DNA of 64,000 nt, taken from the NCBI GenBank assembly GCA_016208495.1, contig JACQXX010000083.1, forward strand, positions 37,489-101,488. Direction: 5' to 3'. The notes beneath the pieces were generated by a model that worked only from the letters and a program-made list of their open reading frames with translations, did no database searches and was not told the DNA's origin. The stretch comes from Acidobacteriota bacterium. GTDB lineage: Bacteria > Acidobacteriota > Blastocatellia > Chloracidobacteriales > Chloracidobacteriaceae. The position numbers were made by a program, and so were the translations under genes. This document shows, one piece after another, positions 7,966 through 17,354 of this stretch. Every line of letters begins with the position of its first letter. Position 1 is the first letter of the stretch.

Positions 7966-8805
7966 ATGTCAGAACAAGCCCTCTCCAGCCAAACCTATTG
8001 GCGCGAAGTTGATGTTGCCTGCCGACTGGCGCAGGAAGCTGGTAAATTGATCCTTGAATATTATGACCGCACAACCAGGGTCAGTTACAAAGCAGGGGAT
8101 GAACCAGTTACCGAAGCTGATCAGGCAGCCAGTGATCATATTCTGGCGGGCCTCCATGAAGCATTTCCCGATGATGTTTTGGTTTCTGAAGAAGAACCAG
8201 ACAATCCGCTCAGACGTGAAGATGCACGATTGTGGGTAATTGACCCACTTGATGGAACCAAAGAGTTTATTGCCCGCAACGGAGAATTTTCCGTTATGAT
8301 CGGGTTTGTGGTTGGCGAACGCCCGGTGGTTGGTGTGGTGTATCAACCCACCCGTGACCGGCTGTGGTGGGCGGCACACGATCAGGCATTTTTGCGAATT
8401 GGTGGTGAACAAAAATCCATGAAAGTATCCTCGACGACCGACTATGCAGCCATGCGAATGGTCGTCAGTCGGTCACATCGCAATGCCCTGGTTGACCAGA
8501 TGGCAACCCGGCTTGGAATGACCCAGGAAATTGTCTCCGGTAGCGGCGGCATCAAAGTTGGCCTGATTGCTGATGGTGATGCTGAAATTATGTTTAGTCC
8601 GAACCCGTATACAAAAATCTGGGATATGTGCGCCTGTGATGTGATTTTGCACGCCGCTGGAGGGAAAGTGACTGACTTGCAGGGGAACCTTTTGGCCTAT
8701 CGTGGTGAAGAGCTTTTTAATTTGAAAGGGGTGCTCGCCACCAATGGTACTCGCCACGACGATATTATTCAGGCCGTGGCTGGAATTTATGTTCCACCGG
8801 TGTAG
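7966..8805 (+). CDS. 3'(2'),5'-bisphosphate nucleotidase / inositol monophosphatase family protein (CysQ-like)
   Basis: A 279-residue lithium-sensitive phosphatase-fold protein. Metal and phosphate residues are present: the acidic SEEEP cluster near residue 75, DPLDGT at 93-98 and the C-terminal WDMCACDVILHAAGG. The segment TKEFIARNGEFSVMIG after DPLDG is typical of CysQ-type enzymes that hydrolyse 3'-phosphoadenosine 5'-phosphate rather than of inositol phosphatases. It probably recycles PAP from sulfur assimilation, although inositol phosphate cannot be excluded. The start at ATG 7966 matches family length. An in-frame TTG upstream would add a basic tail with no family match. The ribosome site is weak. 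Confidence 0.85.
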   Translation: MSEQALSSQTYWREVDVACRLAQEAGKLILEYYDRTTRVSYKAGDEPVTEADQAASDHILAGLHEAFPDDVLVSEEEPDNPLRREDARLWVIDPLDGTKEFIARNGEFSVMIGFVVGERPVVGVVYQPTRDRLWWAAHDQAFLRIGGEQKSMKVSSTTDYAAMRMVVSRSHRNALVDQMATRLGMTQEIVSGSGGIKVGLIADGDAEIMFSPNPYTKIWDMCACDVILHAAGGKVTDLQGNLLAYRGEELFNLKGVLATNGTRHDDIIQAVAGIYVPPV

Positions 8806-8833
8806 GCTTCTTCATTGGGGGAACGATAGATTT

Positions 8834-8933
8834 TCAGAATAAGAAACCACGAAATACACGAAAAAAATAAATCTTTTTCTTTCAATAATTTCTGTAATTT
8901 CAACAACTTACTCGCAGGGAAATCTTTATCTGA
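8834..8933. repeat. Small inverted-terminus element, family 2, copy A (100 bp)
   Basis: It starts TCAGAATAAGAAACCACGAA and ends with TTTATCTGA, so the termini are near-complementary. A second copy with the same ends and a recognisable interior lies at 49196-49293 in the same orientation. There is no coding capacity. It lies between cysQ-like and kdsA. Confidence 0.65.
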
Positions 8934-8981
8934 TCTCTAACTGGATTACACAACATCTGACCTTTTGGCATCCTTCCATCT

Positions 8982-9812
8982 ATGAACAGTACTTTTTTTC
9001 CGAAACCACCAGAGTCATTTTTCCTGATTGCTGGTCCTTGTGTCATTGAATCCCAGGACCATGCCCTGTTTATGGCCGAGGCAATTCAAAAAGAGGCGGT
9101 TGAACTCGGAATCCCTTACATCTTCAAAGCTTCGTTTGATAAAGCCAACCGGTCGTCAATTCATTCATTTCGGGGCCCAGGGTTGGAAGCCGGGTTGCGA
9201 GTTCTGGAATACATCAAAAAACAGACCGGGTTGCCGGTCATTACGGATGTCCATGAGATTGACCAGGCCCAAAGTGCGGCTGAAATTGTTGATGTTCTTC
9301 AAATTCCGGCCTTCTTGTGCCGCCAAACCGACCTTTTGGTAGCTGCCGCCCGCACTGGCCGAACCGTAAACGTGAAAAAAGGGCAGTTTTTGGCCCCAGG
9401 CGATATGAAAAATGTGGTGGAAAAAATACGCGAAGCTGGAGGGAAAGAACTCTGGTTGACTGAGCGCGGCGCATCCTTTGGCTACAATAACCTGGTGGTT
9501 GATATGCGGTCATTTCCAATCATGCATGAGTTTGGCTGCCCCGTGGTGTTTGATGTCACCCATAGCTTGCAACGTCCGGGAGGACTTGGAACTGCAACTG
9601 GCGGAGATTCACAGTTTATTGAGCCTCTGGCTCGGGCCGGAGTTGCGTGCGGGGTGGATGGATTGTTTATGGAAGTTCACGAGAACCCGGCCAAAGCCTT
9701 GAGCGATGGTCCAAATGCGTTGCCATTAAAGCGACTTCGTTCCCTGTTGCACCAACTCCATGCCCTGGATCAAATCCGAAGGCAGTATCCGATTTTGGCG
9801 AACAAGGAATAG
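8982..9812 (+). CDS. kdsA: 3-deoxy-8-phosphooctulonate synthase (KDO-8-phosphate synthase)
   Basis: A 276-residue enzyme that condenses arabinose 5-phosphate with phosphoenolpyruvate to KDO-8-phosphate, the first committed step of the LPS inner-core sugar. Recognisable segments are [39 protein letters not shown] and [16 protein letters not shown]. Cys20 in AGPCVIES replaces the Asn of the E. coli enzyme. Together with the His of VTHS, the Glu of MEVHE and the Asp of SDGPN it forms the metal site of the metal-dependent class known from Aquifex. It is evidence for an outer membrane with LPS. No clear Shine-Dalgarno precedes ATG 8982. The gene ends 10 bases from a convergent histidine kinase gene. 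Confidence 0.95.
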   Translation: MNSTFFPKPPESFFLIAGPCVIESQDHALFMAEAIQKEAVELGIPYIFKASFDKANRSSIHSFRGPGLEAGLRVLEYIKKQTGLPVITDVHEIDQAQSAAEIVDVLQIPAFLCRQTDLLVAAARTGRTVNVKKGQFLAPGDMKNVVEKIREAGGKELWLTERGASFGYNNLVVDMRSFPIMHEFGCPVVFDVTHSLQRPGGLGTATGGDSQFIEPLARAGVACGVDGLFMEVHENPAKALSDGPNALPLKRLRSLLHQLHALDQIRRQYPILANKE

Positions 9813-9822
9813 GAGCGTGTGG

Positions 9823-12800
9823 TTATCCAGAGTGAACACTATCTTGGGCAACTTCAACCTCGCGTGGCAGATTAGCCAGGGGAAATTTAATGTGGAAACT
9901 ACTGCCCTGCCCTTTCCCTTTCGATTCGGCCCAAATTTTCCCGCCGTGGGCTTCGACATAACTTTTGGCAATGGCCAGGCCAAGTCCAGTGCCACGAGCC
10001 GAAAATTCATACCGACCCGAAGTATGCGTTGATGGATCAGATGTTGTGTAAAACTTTTCGAAAATCCGTTCGAGGTCACTTGGTTCAATTCCAATTCCGG
10101 TATCTTCAACCGTCAAATGCGCCATATTGACTTCAGTGGTGATGGTAATGCGAATGAACCCTTCGTCGGGGGTAAATTTGATCGCGTTTTGAATTACATT
10201 CACCAGGACGAGCTGGATTTTTTCTGGGTCCGCCGCAATGAAAATATCTTCGGGAGATTCGACCTCAATCGTTTGCTGACGGCGTTCGATAAAGGTGGCC
10301 AGTTCAGAAAGAACTTCAGCCACTGTTCCGCGCAGGTTGAGTGCGGTATGTTTGAGCGTCATTTGGCCTTCATTGATTTTAAGCATTTCCAGAATGTCGT
10401 TAAAACTTGTGACCAGACGATCAATCATCCGCCGGCAGGTGGTCATTGATTGCTGCTGTCCCTTGCTGAGTGGCCCTAAATATTCTTCGGAAATGGCTTC
10501 GATATATCCCTTGAGCACGGTGAGCGGCGTTCGCATTTCGTGCGAAGTGACAATCAGAAAATTGGTTTTCATCTGATTGAGTTCTTGCAACGTGTGTGAA
10601 ATCTCCTGCTCGCTCTTATAGAGCTTTTCAAGTTCCTGCATTGATTCAACGATAATCAGGTTTTTTTCTTCAAGTTCGGTCTTTTTCTTCTCCAATTCCC
10701 CATACAAAGCTGCGTTTTCAATGGCCACGGCGGCTTGATTTGCCAGTGATTCCAACAATTTCTGGTCGGTTTCAGTAAAAGGACCACGCATTGCCGGACG
10801 CCTGACATCAAGCACTCCAACCACATTCCCGGTCCGCGTAAAGATCGGAATATTGATAAAACCGTGGACATAGTATTTTTCCAGGATCTCGGGAAAAACA
10901 ATCTCCGATGACGAGGCCGGATGATTGACGATCATCGGATTTCCAGTACTGGCAACCTGACCCGCCACACCTTCGCCCAACCGAAAAACAACGGGTGTTT
11001 CATCCCAATGATCACGACACCAGAGTCGTTTAAAGACGACGTGGTTTGCAATCACCAGACCGATACCACCCGGTTCACCCTCGATCAACTGAGCGCTTTC
11101 CTCAGCAATATTTTGCAACACCGTGGTTAAATCAAGCTGTGAGTTAATGATCCGAGTACTGTCGAGTAAATGGCGGAGGTAACGGATGCGTTCTTCCTGA
11201 CGGCGTTTGATCCGGCGGATTCGTTCAGCATACAACTGATATCCGGCTGTACCGAGGATTGCCAGATACACCAGATACGCCCACCAGGTTCGCCATGGCG
11301 CCGGGCGCACGGCAAAGGCCATCCGGACTGGACCGCTGATGTTCCCGGCGTAATCACGGGCCCATAGTCGAAACTCATATGACCCTTCAGACAGATTGGT
11401 ATACTCCTTCTTATAATCACTGGTCCAATCCGATGGCTGCGCTTCAAATCCAATCAATTGGGTGCGGTACCGGGTATCAGACTCACGAAAATAGTTGAGT
11501 AGCGCATATTCAAATATCAAGTTATTTTCGTCATAGGCGAGCGATGCGTGTTCAAACCCAGCCGTCGTTTCCTGCCATTTCCCATTGACCCTGACTCGTT
11601 CAATAAATAAGGGTTTGGCTGCTGTGTCATTTTCCTCAGTGCCCAAATCATAGATGGCCGCACCTTGAATGGTGCCAGCATACATTCGCCCCTGTTGATC
11701 AACCAGTGCGGCACCTTCAAGGCACTCGTTGCTGGGGAGCCCATCTTCAGAAGTAAATGAAAATACTGAGAATGGTGACGGGTCATCAGGTGTGACCTGA
11801 CGAGGCGAGAGCCGTGCAACACCTTTATTGGTGAATAAATACAGCCGATGTTGATTGTCTTCACAAATTTTTTGAATGCAGTTATTGGGGAGCGCTGGCT
11901 GTGTCAGATCAGAAAAAACTTCCCACTGGATTGTCGGTTGATCAAGTCGGGCACGGGCAACGCCACCACTTTTGGTGCCAACCCACAGCCAGCGGCTTCC
12001 ATCCATTGCCTGCGTTTCGTGCAAGCTGATAATGATGTTGTTTGGTAACCCTGAGGCAATGTCATAGGTTGTCCAAACTCCTTTTTCAAAGCGCGAAAGC
12101 CCTCCTCCATAGGTGCCAGCCCACACGGTTTGCGTTCCATCACCAGCTTTTGTGACGAGCAAACAATTGACTCCATTGTTTTTCAGCGTCTCGTTTCGTT
12201 TGCTGTAAGCTGTCCAAACACCATTTTGAAATCGCCCGAGACTGTCATAGGTGCCTACCCAGAGGGTCGTTGCGTTGTCGGGTTCGGTTGTGGCTGCCAG
12301 GCATCGAATTTCGCGATGAATTCCCGACCGGCTGAGGTCAACTTTGACCATTCGACCGTTTTCAAATTTGCTTAGCCCATCATCCGTTCCAATCCAGACG
12401 GTGGAGTCACCACCTGCTGTCCGTGTTTCAAATAAAGACCGCACTCGATTTCCTAAGAGACCGTCGCCAACCGTCAGTTTTTTCCATTGTCCGTCGGTCA
12501 ATTGCATCAACCCGCTTCCCATGGTGCCGGCCCAAATCACTGGCGATCCCGTGGCCGAACGGGTTTCTAAAAAACAACGGGCTAAATGGTCAGCATTTGA
12601 AACTGGGAGATCAAGATTGGCCCAACGACCGTTTTCGACCCGCACCAACCCGTGCCCATTCGTACCAATCCAAATTGTTCGACGCCCTGAAGGAGAAACA
12701 GTCTCGGCCAGGCTGGCAATGTCATTTCCGGGCAGGCCCGTTGTGTCATCCAGTCGCAGCCAGTTTCCATTTTCAAGGCAAGTGACGCCGGCATCAGTTC

Positions 12801-13701
12801 CTACCCACAAACAGCTTTTTCCATCTGGAAGTTGGGTTATGGCCAGGGTTTGAACATTGTTGCTGGGCAAAATGGTTGGTGACGTGAAGGTTGAAAAAGT
12901 ATCCCCTTCAAACTTGACCAACCCGCCGCCAATCGTGCCAGCCCAAATGATTGGCTCGCCGTTTGATCCTGGCATCAGTGCCAGAGACTCGACCTGATTG
13001 CTCACAAAACCATTGCTGGTTCGGTAGGAACGCCACTGACCATTCCTGAGCACAGCAAGTCCATAGTCGCGGGTGGCGACCCATAGACTCTTGCTTCCAT
13101 CCGGTGAGAGGACAGGCAAAATGCTCAATACAATCGAATCTGCCGGGACTTCAGGTGATGAAACCTGGGTCCAGGTGTTGTTTTCAAACCGGGCCAGGCC
13201 GCCGCCATACATCCCCAACCAGAGAATCGAGTGGCCGTCCGAGGCAATTTCTTCAGCCAAACTAAAGACAGGGTTGGTTGGCAATCCAGAAGTTTGATCA
13301 AAAGTCCGCCACTGCCCATCTTTCAAATGTGATACCCCACCGCCATTGGTCCCAAACCAGAGGCTGCCGTCCTTTGCTGCCAACAGAGCACTGACGTCGT
13401 TGGAGCGGACTCGATTGGGCATATTCACCAGTGTCCAGACCCGTCCGTTATAATAAGCAGCTCCATCCAGTGTTCCCACCCATAAATATCCCCGCTGGTC
13501 AAACACGATTTTGTGCACCGTATTTTCCGGGAGCCCATCTCGATCAGTGAAGACGCGAAAGGCCGGGCGCCCAACAGGCCCAGATGCGGAGGCAAGGTGA
13601 GAGAGTGGATTGGACGCCGCCCCTAAGACAGACACACAAAAGCACTTACCGCCAGGCAGCAGAGTGAGGAGAAATAACAAGACCGTGACAAACTGACGCA
13701 T
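9823..13701 (-). CDS. Beta-propeller sensor histidine kinase with GAF domain (two-component regulator propeller type)
   Basis: A 1292-residue membrane sensor. It has a signal peptide (about residues 1-25) and then some 14 Reg_prop propeller repeats in the periplasm to about residue 690, with recurring LWVGT, WIGT and WAGT blades. Next come a Y_Y_Y beta-sandwich (LIFEYALLNY to GSYEFRLWARD), one transmembrane helix (WAYLVYLAILGTAGYQLYA), a cytoplasmic GAF domain (SAQLIEGEPGG to AAVAIENAALYGE), a coiled coil, HisKA with phospho-acceptor His1054 (TSHEMRTPL), and HATPase_c with N (NAIKF), G1 (DTGIGI), F (FEKFY) and G2 (GTGLGLA) boxes. There is no receiver or AraC output, unlike Bacteroides HTCS proteins, so a separate response regulator is needed. 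A good GGAGG precedes ATG 13701. The likely ligand is a carbohydrate or polymer (family inference). Confidence 0.93.
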   Translation of the reverse strand: MRQFVTVLLFLLTLLPGGKCFCVSVLGAASNPLSHLASASGPVGRPAFRVFTDRDGLPENTVHKIVFDQRGYLWVGTLDGAAYYNGRVWTLVNMPNRVRSNDVSALLAAKDGSLWFGTNGGGVSHLKDGQWRTFDQTSGLPTNPVFSLAEEIASDGHSILWLGMYGGGLARFENNTWTQVSSPEVPADSIVLSILPVLSPDGSKSLWVATRDYGLAVLRNGQWRSYRTSNGFVSNQVESLALMPGSNGEPIIWAGTIGGGLVKFEGDTFSTFTSPTILPSNNVQTLAITQLPDGKSCLWVGTDAGVTCLENGNWLRLDDTTGLPGNDIASLAETVSPSGRRTIWIGTNGHGLVRVENGRWANLDLPVSNADHLARCFLETRSATGSPVIWAGTMGSGLMQLTDGQWKKLTVGDGLLGNRVRSLFETRTAGGDSTVWIGTDDGLSKFENGRMVKVDLSRSGIHREIRCLAATTEPDNATTLWVGTYDSLGRFQNGVWTAYSKRNETLKNNGVNCLLVTKAGDGTQTVWAGTYGGGLSRFEKGVWTTYDIASGLPNNIIISLHETQAMDGSRWLWVGTKSGGVARARLDQPTIQWEVFSDLTQPALPNNCIQKICEDNQHRLYLFTNKGVARLSPRQVTPDDPSPFSVFSFTSEDGLPSNECLEGAALVDQQGRMYAGTIQGAAIYDLGTEENDTAAKPLFIERVRVNGKWQETTAGFEHASLAYDENNLIFEYALLNYFRESDTRYRTQLIGFEAQPSDWTSDYKKEYTNLSEGSYEFRLWARDYAGNISGPVRMAFAVRPAPWRTWWAYLVYLAILGTAGYQLYAERIRRIKRRQEERIRYLRHLLDSTRIINSQLDLTTVLQNIAEESAQLIEGEPGGIGLVIANHVVFKRLWCRDHWDETPVVFRLGEGVAGQVASTGNPMIVNHPASSSEIVFPEILEKYYVHGFINIPIFTRTGNVVGVLDVRRPAMRGPFTETDQKLLESLANQAAVAIENAALYGELEKKKTELEEKNLIIVESMQELEKLYKSEQEISHTLQELNQMKTNFLIVTSHEMRTPLTVLKGYIEAISEEYLGPLSKGQQQSMTTCRRMIDRLVTSFNDILEMLKINEGQMTLKHTALNLRGTVAEVLSELATFIERRQQTIEVESPEDIFIAADPEKIQLVLVNVIQNAIKFTPDEGFIRITITTEVNMAHLTVEDTGIGIEPSDLERIFEKFYTTSDPSTHTSGRYEFSARGTGLGLAIAKSYVEAHGGKIWAESKGKGQGSSFHIKFPLANLPREVEVAQDSVHSG

Positions 13702-14268
13702 AATGCGCCTCCAGATTGTCGGTTGATGTGCATTGTTCGGAAGGAAAATGTGGGGCCTCGACCTTCAAGTAAACACCATGAAACCTGGAGTTACAAGCAC
13801 CTTTCTAGTTTTATGAACTGCTCATGGTTCATCCGAATAAGCACCTGAAGCTCCAGGGAAACTTCAAGTTTAACCAGTTTCGGCTGTGCCGATCTGTCAT
13901 TTTGTAACTTTCTGCTCACATCGCTGTAACGCAAGGCTCACAGACCCTGGATAAGAATCCCTGTTTTCATTTCTGTCATGACTTCCCTCTAAAATCTTTA
14001 TTTGTGCACGCTGGCGCAAGCCATTGATCTGGCTTATTCGCAGCAAGTGTGTGGCAACAAATAACTAAGGGAGTCGGATGGAAATATCATACCACCAGGG
14101 TTCAGGGTTCAGGGCCAGATACTCCACGTTGCGTGGTACCCGCCAGTTCCCCAGTCTTCATCTTGAGTGGGATCAGTCAACTCATCGCCGAAACCCTGAA
14201 CCCTGAACCCTGAACCCGATTTCAGTGGGATTTTATGCTTTTCGCGATATGTTCGAATTTGTTTTCTG
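13702..14268. other. Long intergenic region with an inverted TTCAGGG word pair
   Basis: About 570 bases separate divergent genes. The only structure I see is a pair of facing arrays, two TTCAGGG units at about 14098-14114 and three complementary CCCTGAA units at about 14193-14218, about 80 bases apart. No open frame with a ribosome site and no RNA gene was recognised. Promoters for both flanking genes presumably lie here. Confidence 0.6.
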
Positions 14269-16863
14269 TTGTGTCTGATGGGGATTTTTGGCACAGGATC
14301 CTGGTCACTGGCCAGGTTTCAGACCGCATCCCAGGCAGCAGGTCAAGTGACTGGTGCACCAGCAGCCGTTCCAACCCCAACCCCGAATATTTCATTGACT
14401 CAAATCGGAACCTTCCGAACTGGCAAATTTGCCGTCAGCGCGGCTGAAATCGTGGTCCATGACCCAATTTCCCAGCGCTTGTTTCTGGTCAATAGCGACG
14501 AAACGGCACCCAGCGTTTATGTGCTGGATCTTTCGGATCCGACCAATCCAACCGAAGTGATGCAACTCACATTTTCATCCGGCCCAGTGATTGGCGACCC
14601 AAACAGCGTGGCCGTGAAGAACGGTGTTTTAGCTGTGGCGCTGGCCTCCGATCCCAAAACCGACAATGGAACAGTGGCTTTTTATAACACCAGCACACTC
14701 AACTTCTTAACCTCAGTCACCGCCGGGGCGCTCCCCGATATGGTGACTTTCACGCCGGATGCCACCAAAGTTCTGGTCGCCAATGAAGGCGAACCAGACG
14801 GCGTCAATCCTCCAGGTTCGGTCACGATTATCCCGGTTTCTTACCCAGGCGGCCCAGGTTCGCTTTCCGTTGGCTCGGTGACAACCGCCACGTTTACCGC
14901 ATTTAATGGTCAGGAAACCACCCTGCGCACCCAGGGCGTGCGAATCCAATCCGGCGTGGCTGCCACTGACGATTTCGAACCGGAATACATTGCCGTTTCC
15001 TCTGATTCAACCACGGCCTGGGTCACTTTGCAGGAAAATAATACCGTTGCGGTGGTGAATCTCGGCACCAGTACCGTCACGTCATTGCTCCCGTTAGGTC
15101 TGAAGGATCACAGTCTGACAGGCAATGGCCTGGATACCAGTGATCGCGATCTGACCTCATCAACCGGGAAAATCAATATTCAAAACTGGCCTGTGTTTGG
15201 CATGTACATGCCTGATGCAATTGCCACCATGAATTTCAACGGTCAGACCTACTTTCTGACCGCCAACGAAGGCGATGCCCACGACGGTGAAGAAGTTCGG
15301 GTTTCATCCGGATCCTATGTGCTTGATCCCGTGGTGTTTCCGAATGCTTCAACCCTGAAAATGAACGCCAATCTGGGACGCCTCACAGTGTCAAATCGGG
15401 ATGGCCAGTTGGAAGCCGATGGTGACACCCAATATGAAAAAATCTATGTGTATGGCAGCCGGTCATTTTCGGTGTGGACGGCCACCGGCACCCAGGTTTT
15501 TGACAGCGGCGATGCGTTTGAGCAAATCACAGCCATGCTCTTCCCTGCTGATTTCAATGCCAACAATGATGAAAACGGTACATTTGACACCCGAAGCGAC
15601 AATAAGGGCCCTGAGCCTGAAGGTCTGACGCTCGGAGTCGTGAATGGTCGCACCTACGCGTTTATCGGATTGGAACGCATCAGTGGGATTATGGTGTATG
15701 ACGTCACCAACCCACTCAGTCCGGTGTTTGTACAGTACCTTTCAAACCGTGATTTTGCCGGTGACCCCGAAGCTGACACTGCCAGCGACCTGGGACCGGA
15801 AGGCATCACCTTTATTTCTTCAGCCGACAGCCCAACCGGGAACCCATTACTGGTCATCGGGAATGAAATCAGCGGCAGCACGACGATTTTTGAAATTCGA
15901 ACGTCAGAACAATCCGTCATTTATGTGGCTGACACGCTCAATAATCGAATTCAGACATTTGATGGCGACCAGTGGTCAATCTTTACCGGGGCTTCAGTTT
16001 CGCGTGAACTGGGAGCTGAAAAGAGCATCCGAGCCGCAGCCGGTTCCAGCAATGGCCAGTTCCGGTCGCCAGAAGCCGTTACCTCAAACAATGCTGGTGG
16101 TGAAAACCTCCGCGTCTATGTTGCCGATACTGGAAACAATCGCATTCACTGGTTTGATGGAGTTCAATGGCAGGATTTTGCCACCTTTGGTTCTGGGTTC
16201 AATCAAGTGCGGGCTCCGCAAGGCGTAGTCCTTGATGCCAGCGGACAGTTTCTTTTTGTGGCTGATACCGGCAACAATCGAATCCTGCGTTTTGATGCCC
16301 TGACACCATTTTCAAATGCCACCGTGGTGGCAACCACCGGCATCGGTGCTGGTCAGGTTCGTGCTCCACAAGGACTGGCAATTGATCTCAATAACACACT
16401 CTATGTGGCTGATACTGGCAACAATCGGATCATTAAATTTGACACGGCGACAACAACCCCTGTTTTTCAGGTGATTGCGACATCCGGTACCTCACTCAAT
16501 CGCGTGCGTGGACCACAAGGGCTGGCGGTTGATAACGAATTAAATCTTTATATCGCTGACACAGCCAATAGCCGGGTGCTGTTCTTCCCGCTTGGAACCA
16601 CTGCTGGCGCGCAGGCAATTGCCACTGTGGGTTCAGGTCCAGGCCAGGTTCGGTTGCCGGAAGGTATCACGGTCGTGACCGGACCCGAAGGCAAACGACT
16701 GGTGATCAGTGATACCGGAAATAACCGAATCCAAAGTACATCGCTCACTGATACCACCCCACTGACACTTGGAACCTGGAGCCTGGTGAATGGGCCGGGG
16801 ACTCAAACCGGTGCCATCGGCTCGTTGATTGGGCAATTCAGAAGCCCAGGGAAGATCAGATAA
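14269..16863 (+). CDS. Secreted choice-of-anchor I propeller protein fused to an NHL-repeat propeller
   Basis: An 864-residue protein with two propeller modules. Residues of about 45-545 match the choice-of-anchor I/alkaline-phosphatase-like beta-propeller (LFLVNSDETAPSVYVLDL, VANEGEPDG, LTANEGDAHDGEEVR, GPEPEGLTLG, LVIGNEISG). Residues of about 550-860 are six NHL repeats marked by variants of YVADTGNNRI. The N-terminus is Ala/Pro-rich and would be exported, but the start is uncertain: TTG 14269 and ATG 14278 both give a poor signal peptide, while the frame is open for 23 codons further upstream and encodes a more hydrophobic stretch without a standard start codon. No sorting signal or catalytic site is evident. 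It is probably a surface or periplasmic binding protein. The transcript runs into a repeat-rich spacer. Confidence 0.8.
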   Translation: MCLMGIFGTGSWSLARFQTASQAAGQVTGAPAAVPTPTPNISLTQIGTFRTGKFAVSAAEIVVHDPISQRLFLVNSDETAPSVYVLDLSDPTNPTEVMQLTFSSGPVIGDPNSVAVKNGVLAVALASDPKTDNGTVAFYNTSTLNFLTSVTAGALPDMVTFTPDATKVLVANEGEPDGVNPPGSVTIIPVSYPGGPGSLSVGSVTTATFTAFNGQETTLRTQGVRIQSGVAATDDFEPEYIAVSSDSTTAWVTLQENNTVAVVNLGTSTVTSLLPLGLKDHSLTGNGLDTSDRDLTSSTGKINIQNWPVFGMYMPDAIATMNFNGQTYFLTANEGDAHDGEEVRVSSGSYVLDPVVFPNASTLKMNANLGRLTVSNRDGQLEADGDTQYEKIYVYGSRSFSVWTATGTQVFDSGDAFEQITAMLFPADFNANNDENGTFDTRSDNKGPEPEGLTLGVVNGRTYAFIGLERISGIMVYDVTNPLSPVFVQYLSNRDFAGDPEADTASDLGPEGITFISSADSPTGNPLLVIGNEISGSTTIFEIRTSEQSVIYVADTLNNRIQTFDGDQWSIFTGASVSRELGAEKSIRAAAGSSNGQFRSPEAVTSNNAGGENLRVYVADTGNNRIHWFDGVQWQDFATFGSGFNQVRAPQGVVLDASGQFLFVADTGNNRILRFDALTPFSNATVVATTGIGAGQVRAPQGLAIDLNNTLYVADTGNNRIIKFDTATTTPVFQVIATSGTSLNRVRGPQGLAVDNELNLYIADTANSRVLFFPLGTTAGAQAIATVGSGPGQVRLPEGITVVTGPEGKRLVISDTGNNRIQSTSLTDTTPLTLGTWSLVNGPGTQTGAIGSLIGQFRSPGKIR

Positions 16864-16864
16864 A

Positions 16865-17165
16865 AATGACAAGATGACAGGGTGACAGGATGACAAGGTG
16901 ACAAGATGACAAGATGATAAGGTGACAGAATGACAAGGTGACAAATTTGTTTATTTTCAACCTTGTCACCTTGTTGGGTTTGGGTCGTCCTGGCCGTGAC
17001 CGTGGGCTTCGCACCACGGCTATTACACGATGACCCTCCGGGCCTGAAATCCTTATCCTGGCGCTTATGGGGGGCAGGGTTTTCGAAGAAATGTCGCCCT
17101 GTCACCTTGTCACCTTGTCATCTTGTCATCTTGTCACCGTGTCACCCTCTCTCCTTGTCATCTTC
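16865..17165. repeat. Inverted word-array pair (GTGACAAGAT-type) around a family 3 element
   Basis: The left arm (about 16865-16950) is a run of degenerate TGACAAGG/TGACAAGA words. The right arm (about 17098-17163) is the complementary run of TTGTCACC/TTGTCATC words. Between them lies a copy of the family 3 element (16990-17065). The whole 300-base unit could fold into one long hairpin. It is intergenic and has no credible open frame. Confidence 0.8.
16990..17065. repeat. Dispersed element family 3, copy A (about 76 bp)
   Basis: It contains an internal hairpin CCGTGG-GCTTCGCA-CCACGG, the run GCTATTACAC and the end TTATCCTGGCGCTTAT. A reverse-complement copy lies at 31100-31177. The end motif alone recurs as an inverted pair at about 40346 and 40512. 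Confidence 0.75.
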
Positions 17166-17187
17166 ACCGCTTTTTTTCTTCCCTCCA

Positions 17188-17215
17188 TTGCCAATTCCTG
17201 ACTAACTCATATAAT
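17188..17215 (+). promoter_or_regulatory. Sigma-70 promoter of the acyl-CoA dehydrogenase gene
   Basis: TTGCCA at 17188-17193 is followed 16 bases later by a perfect TATAAT at 17210-17215. This predicts a start near 17222 and a leader of about 130 bases. Confidence 0.55.
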
Positions 17216-17354
17216 CGGGGCACGTCTTTATTTTCTTTTTCCTCAGCACCTTTCATCGCATTTTTTCTTCAGCATGCATCCTGGCATTTCTCAAGACTGA
17301 CCAGATCAAATCGAAGGTGCCGTCTTCTTTTTTCGTTCAACCGAGGGCCCTGAT

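Noticed and set aside
9823..13701. Hybrid two-component system (HTCS) with AraC output
   Set aside because: The protein ends after the HATPase domain; there is no receiver or AraC helix-turn-helix domain.
16963..17353. Open frames in the spacer before the acyl-CoA dehydrogenase gene
   Set aside because: They are low-complexity translations of the word arrays (Ser/Cys/His/Leu-rich) without ribosome sites.
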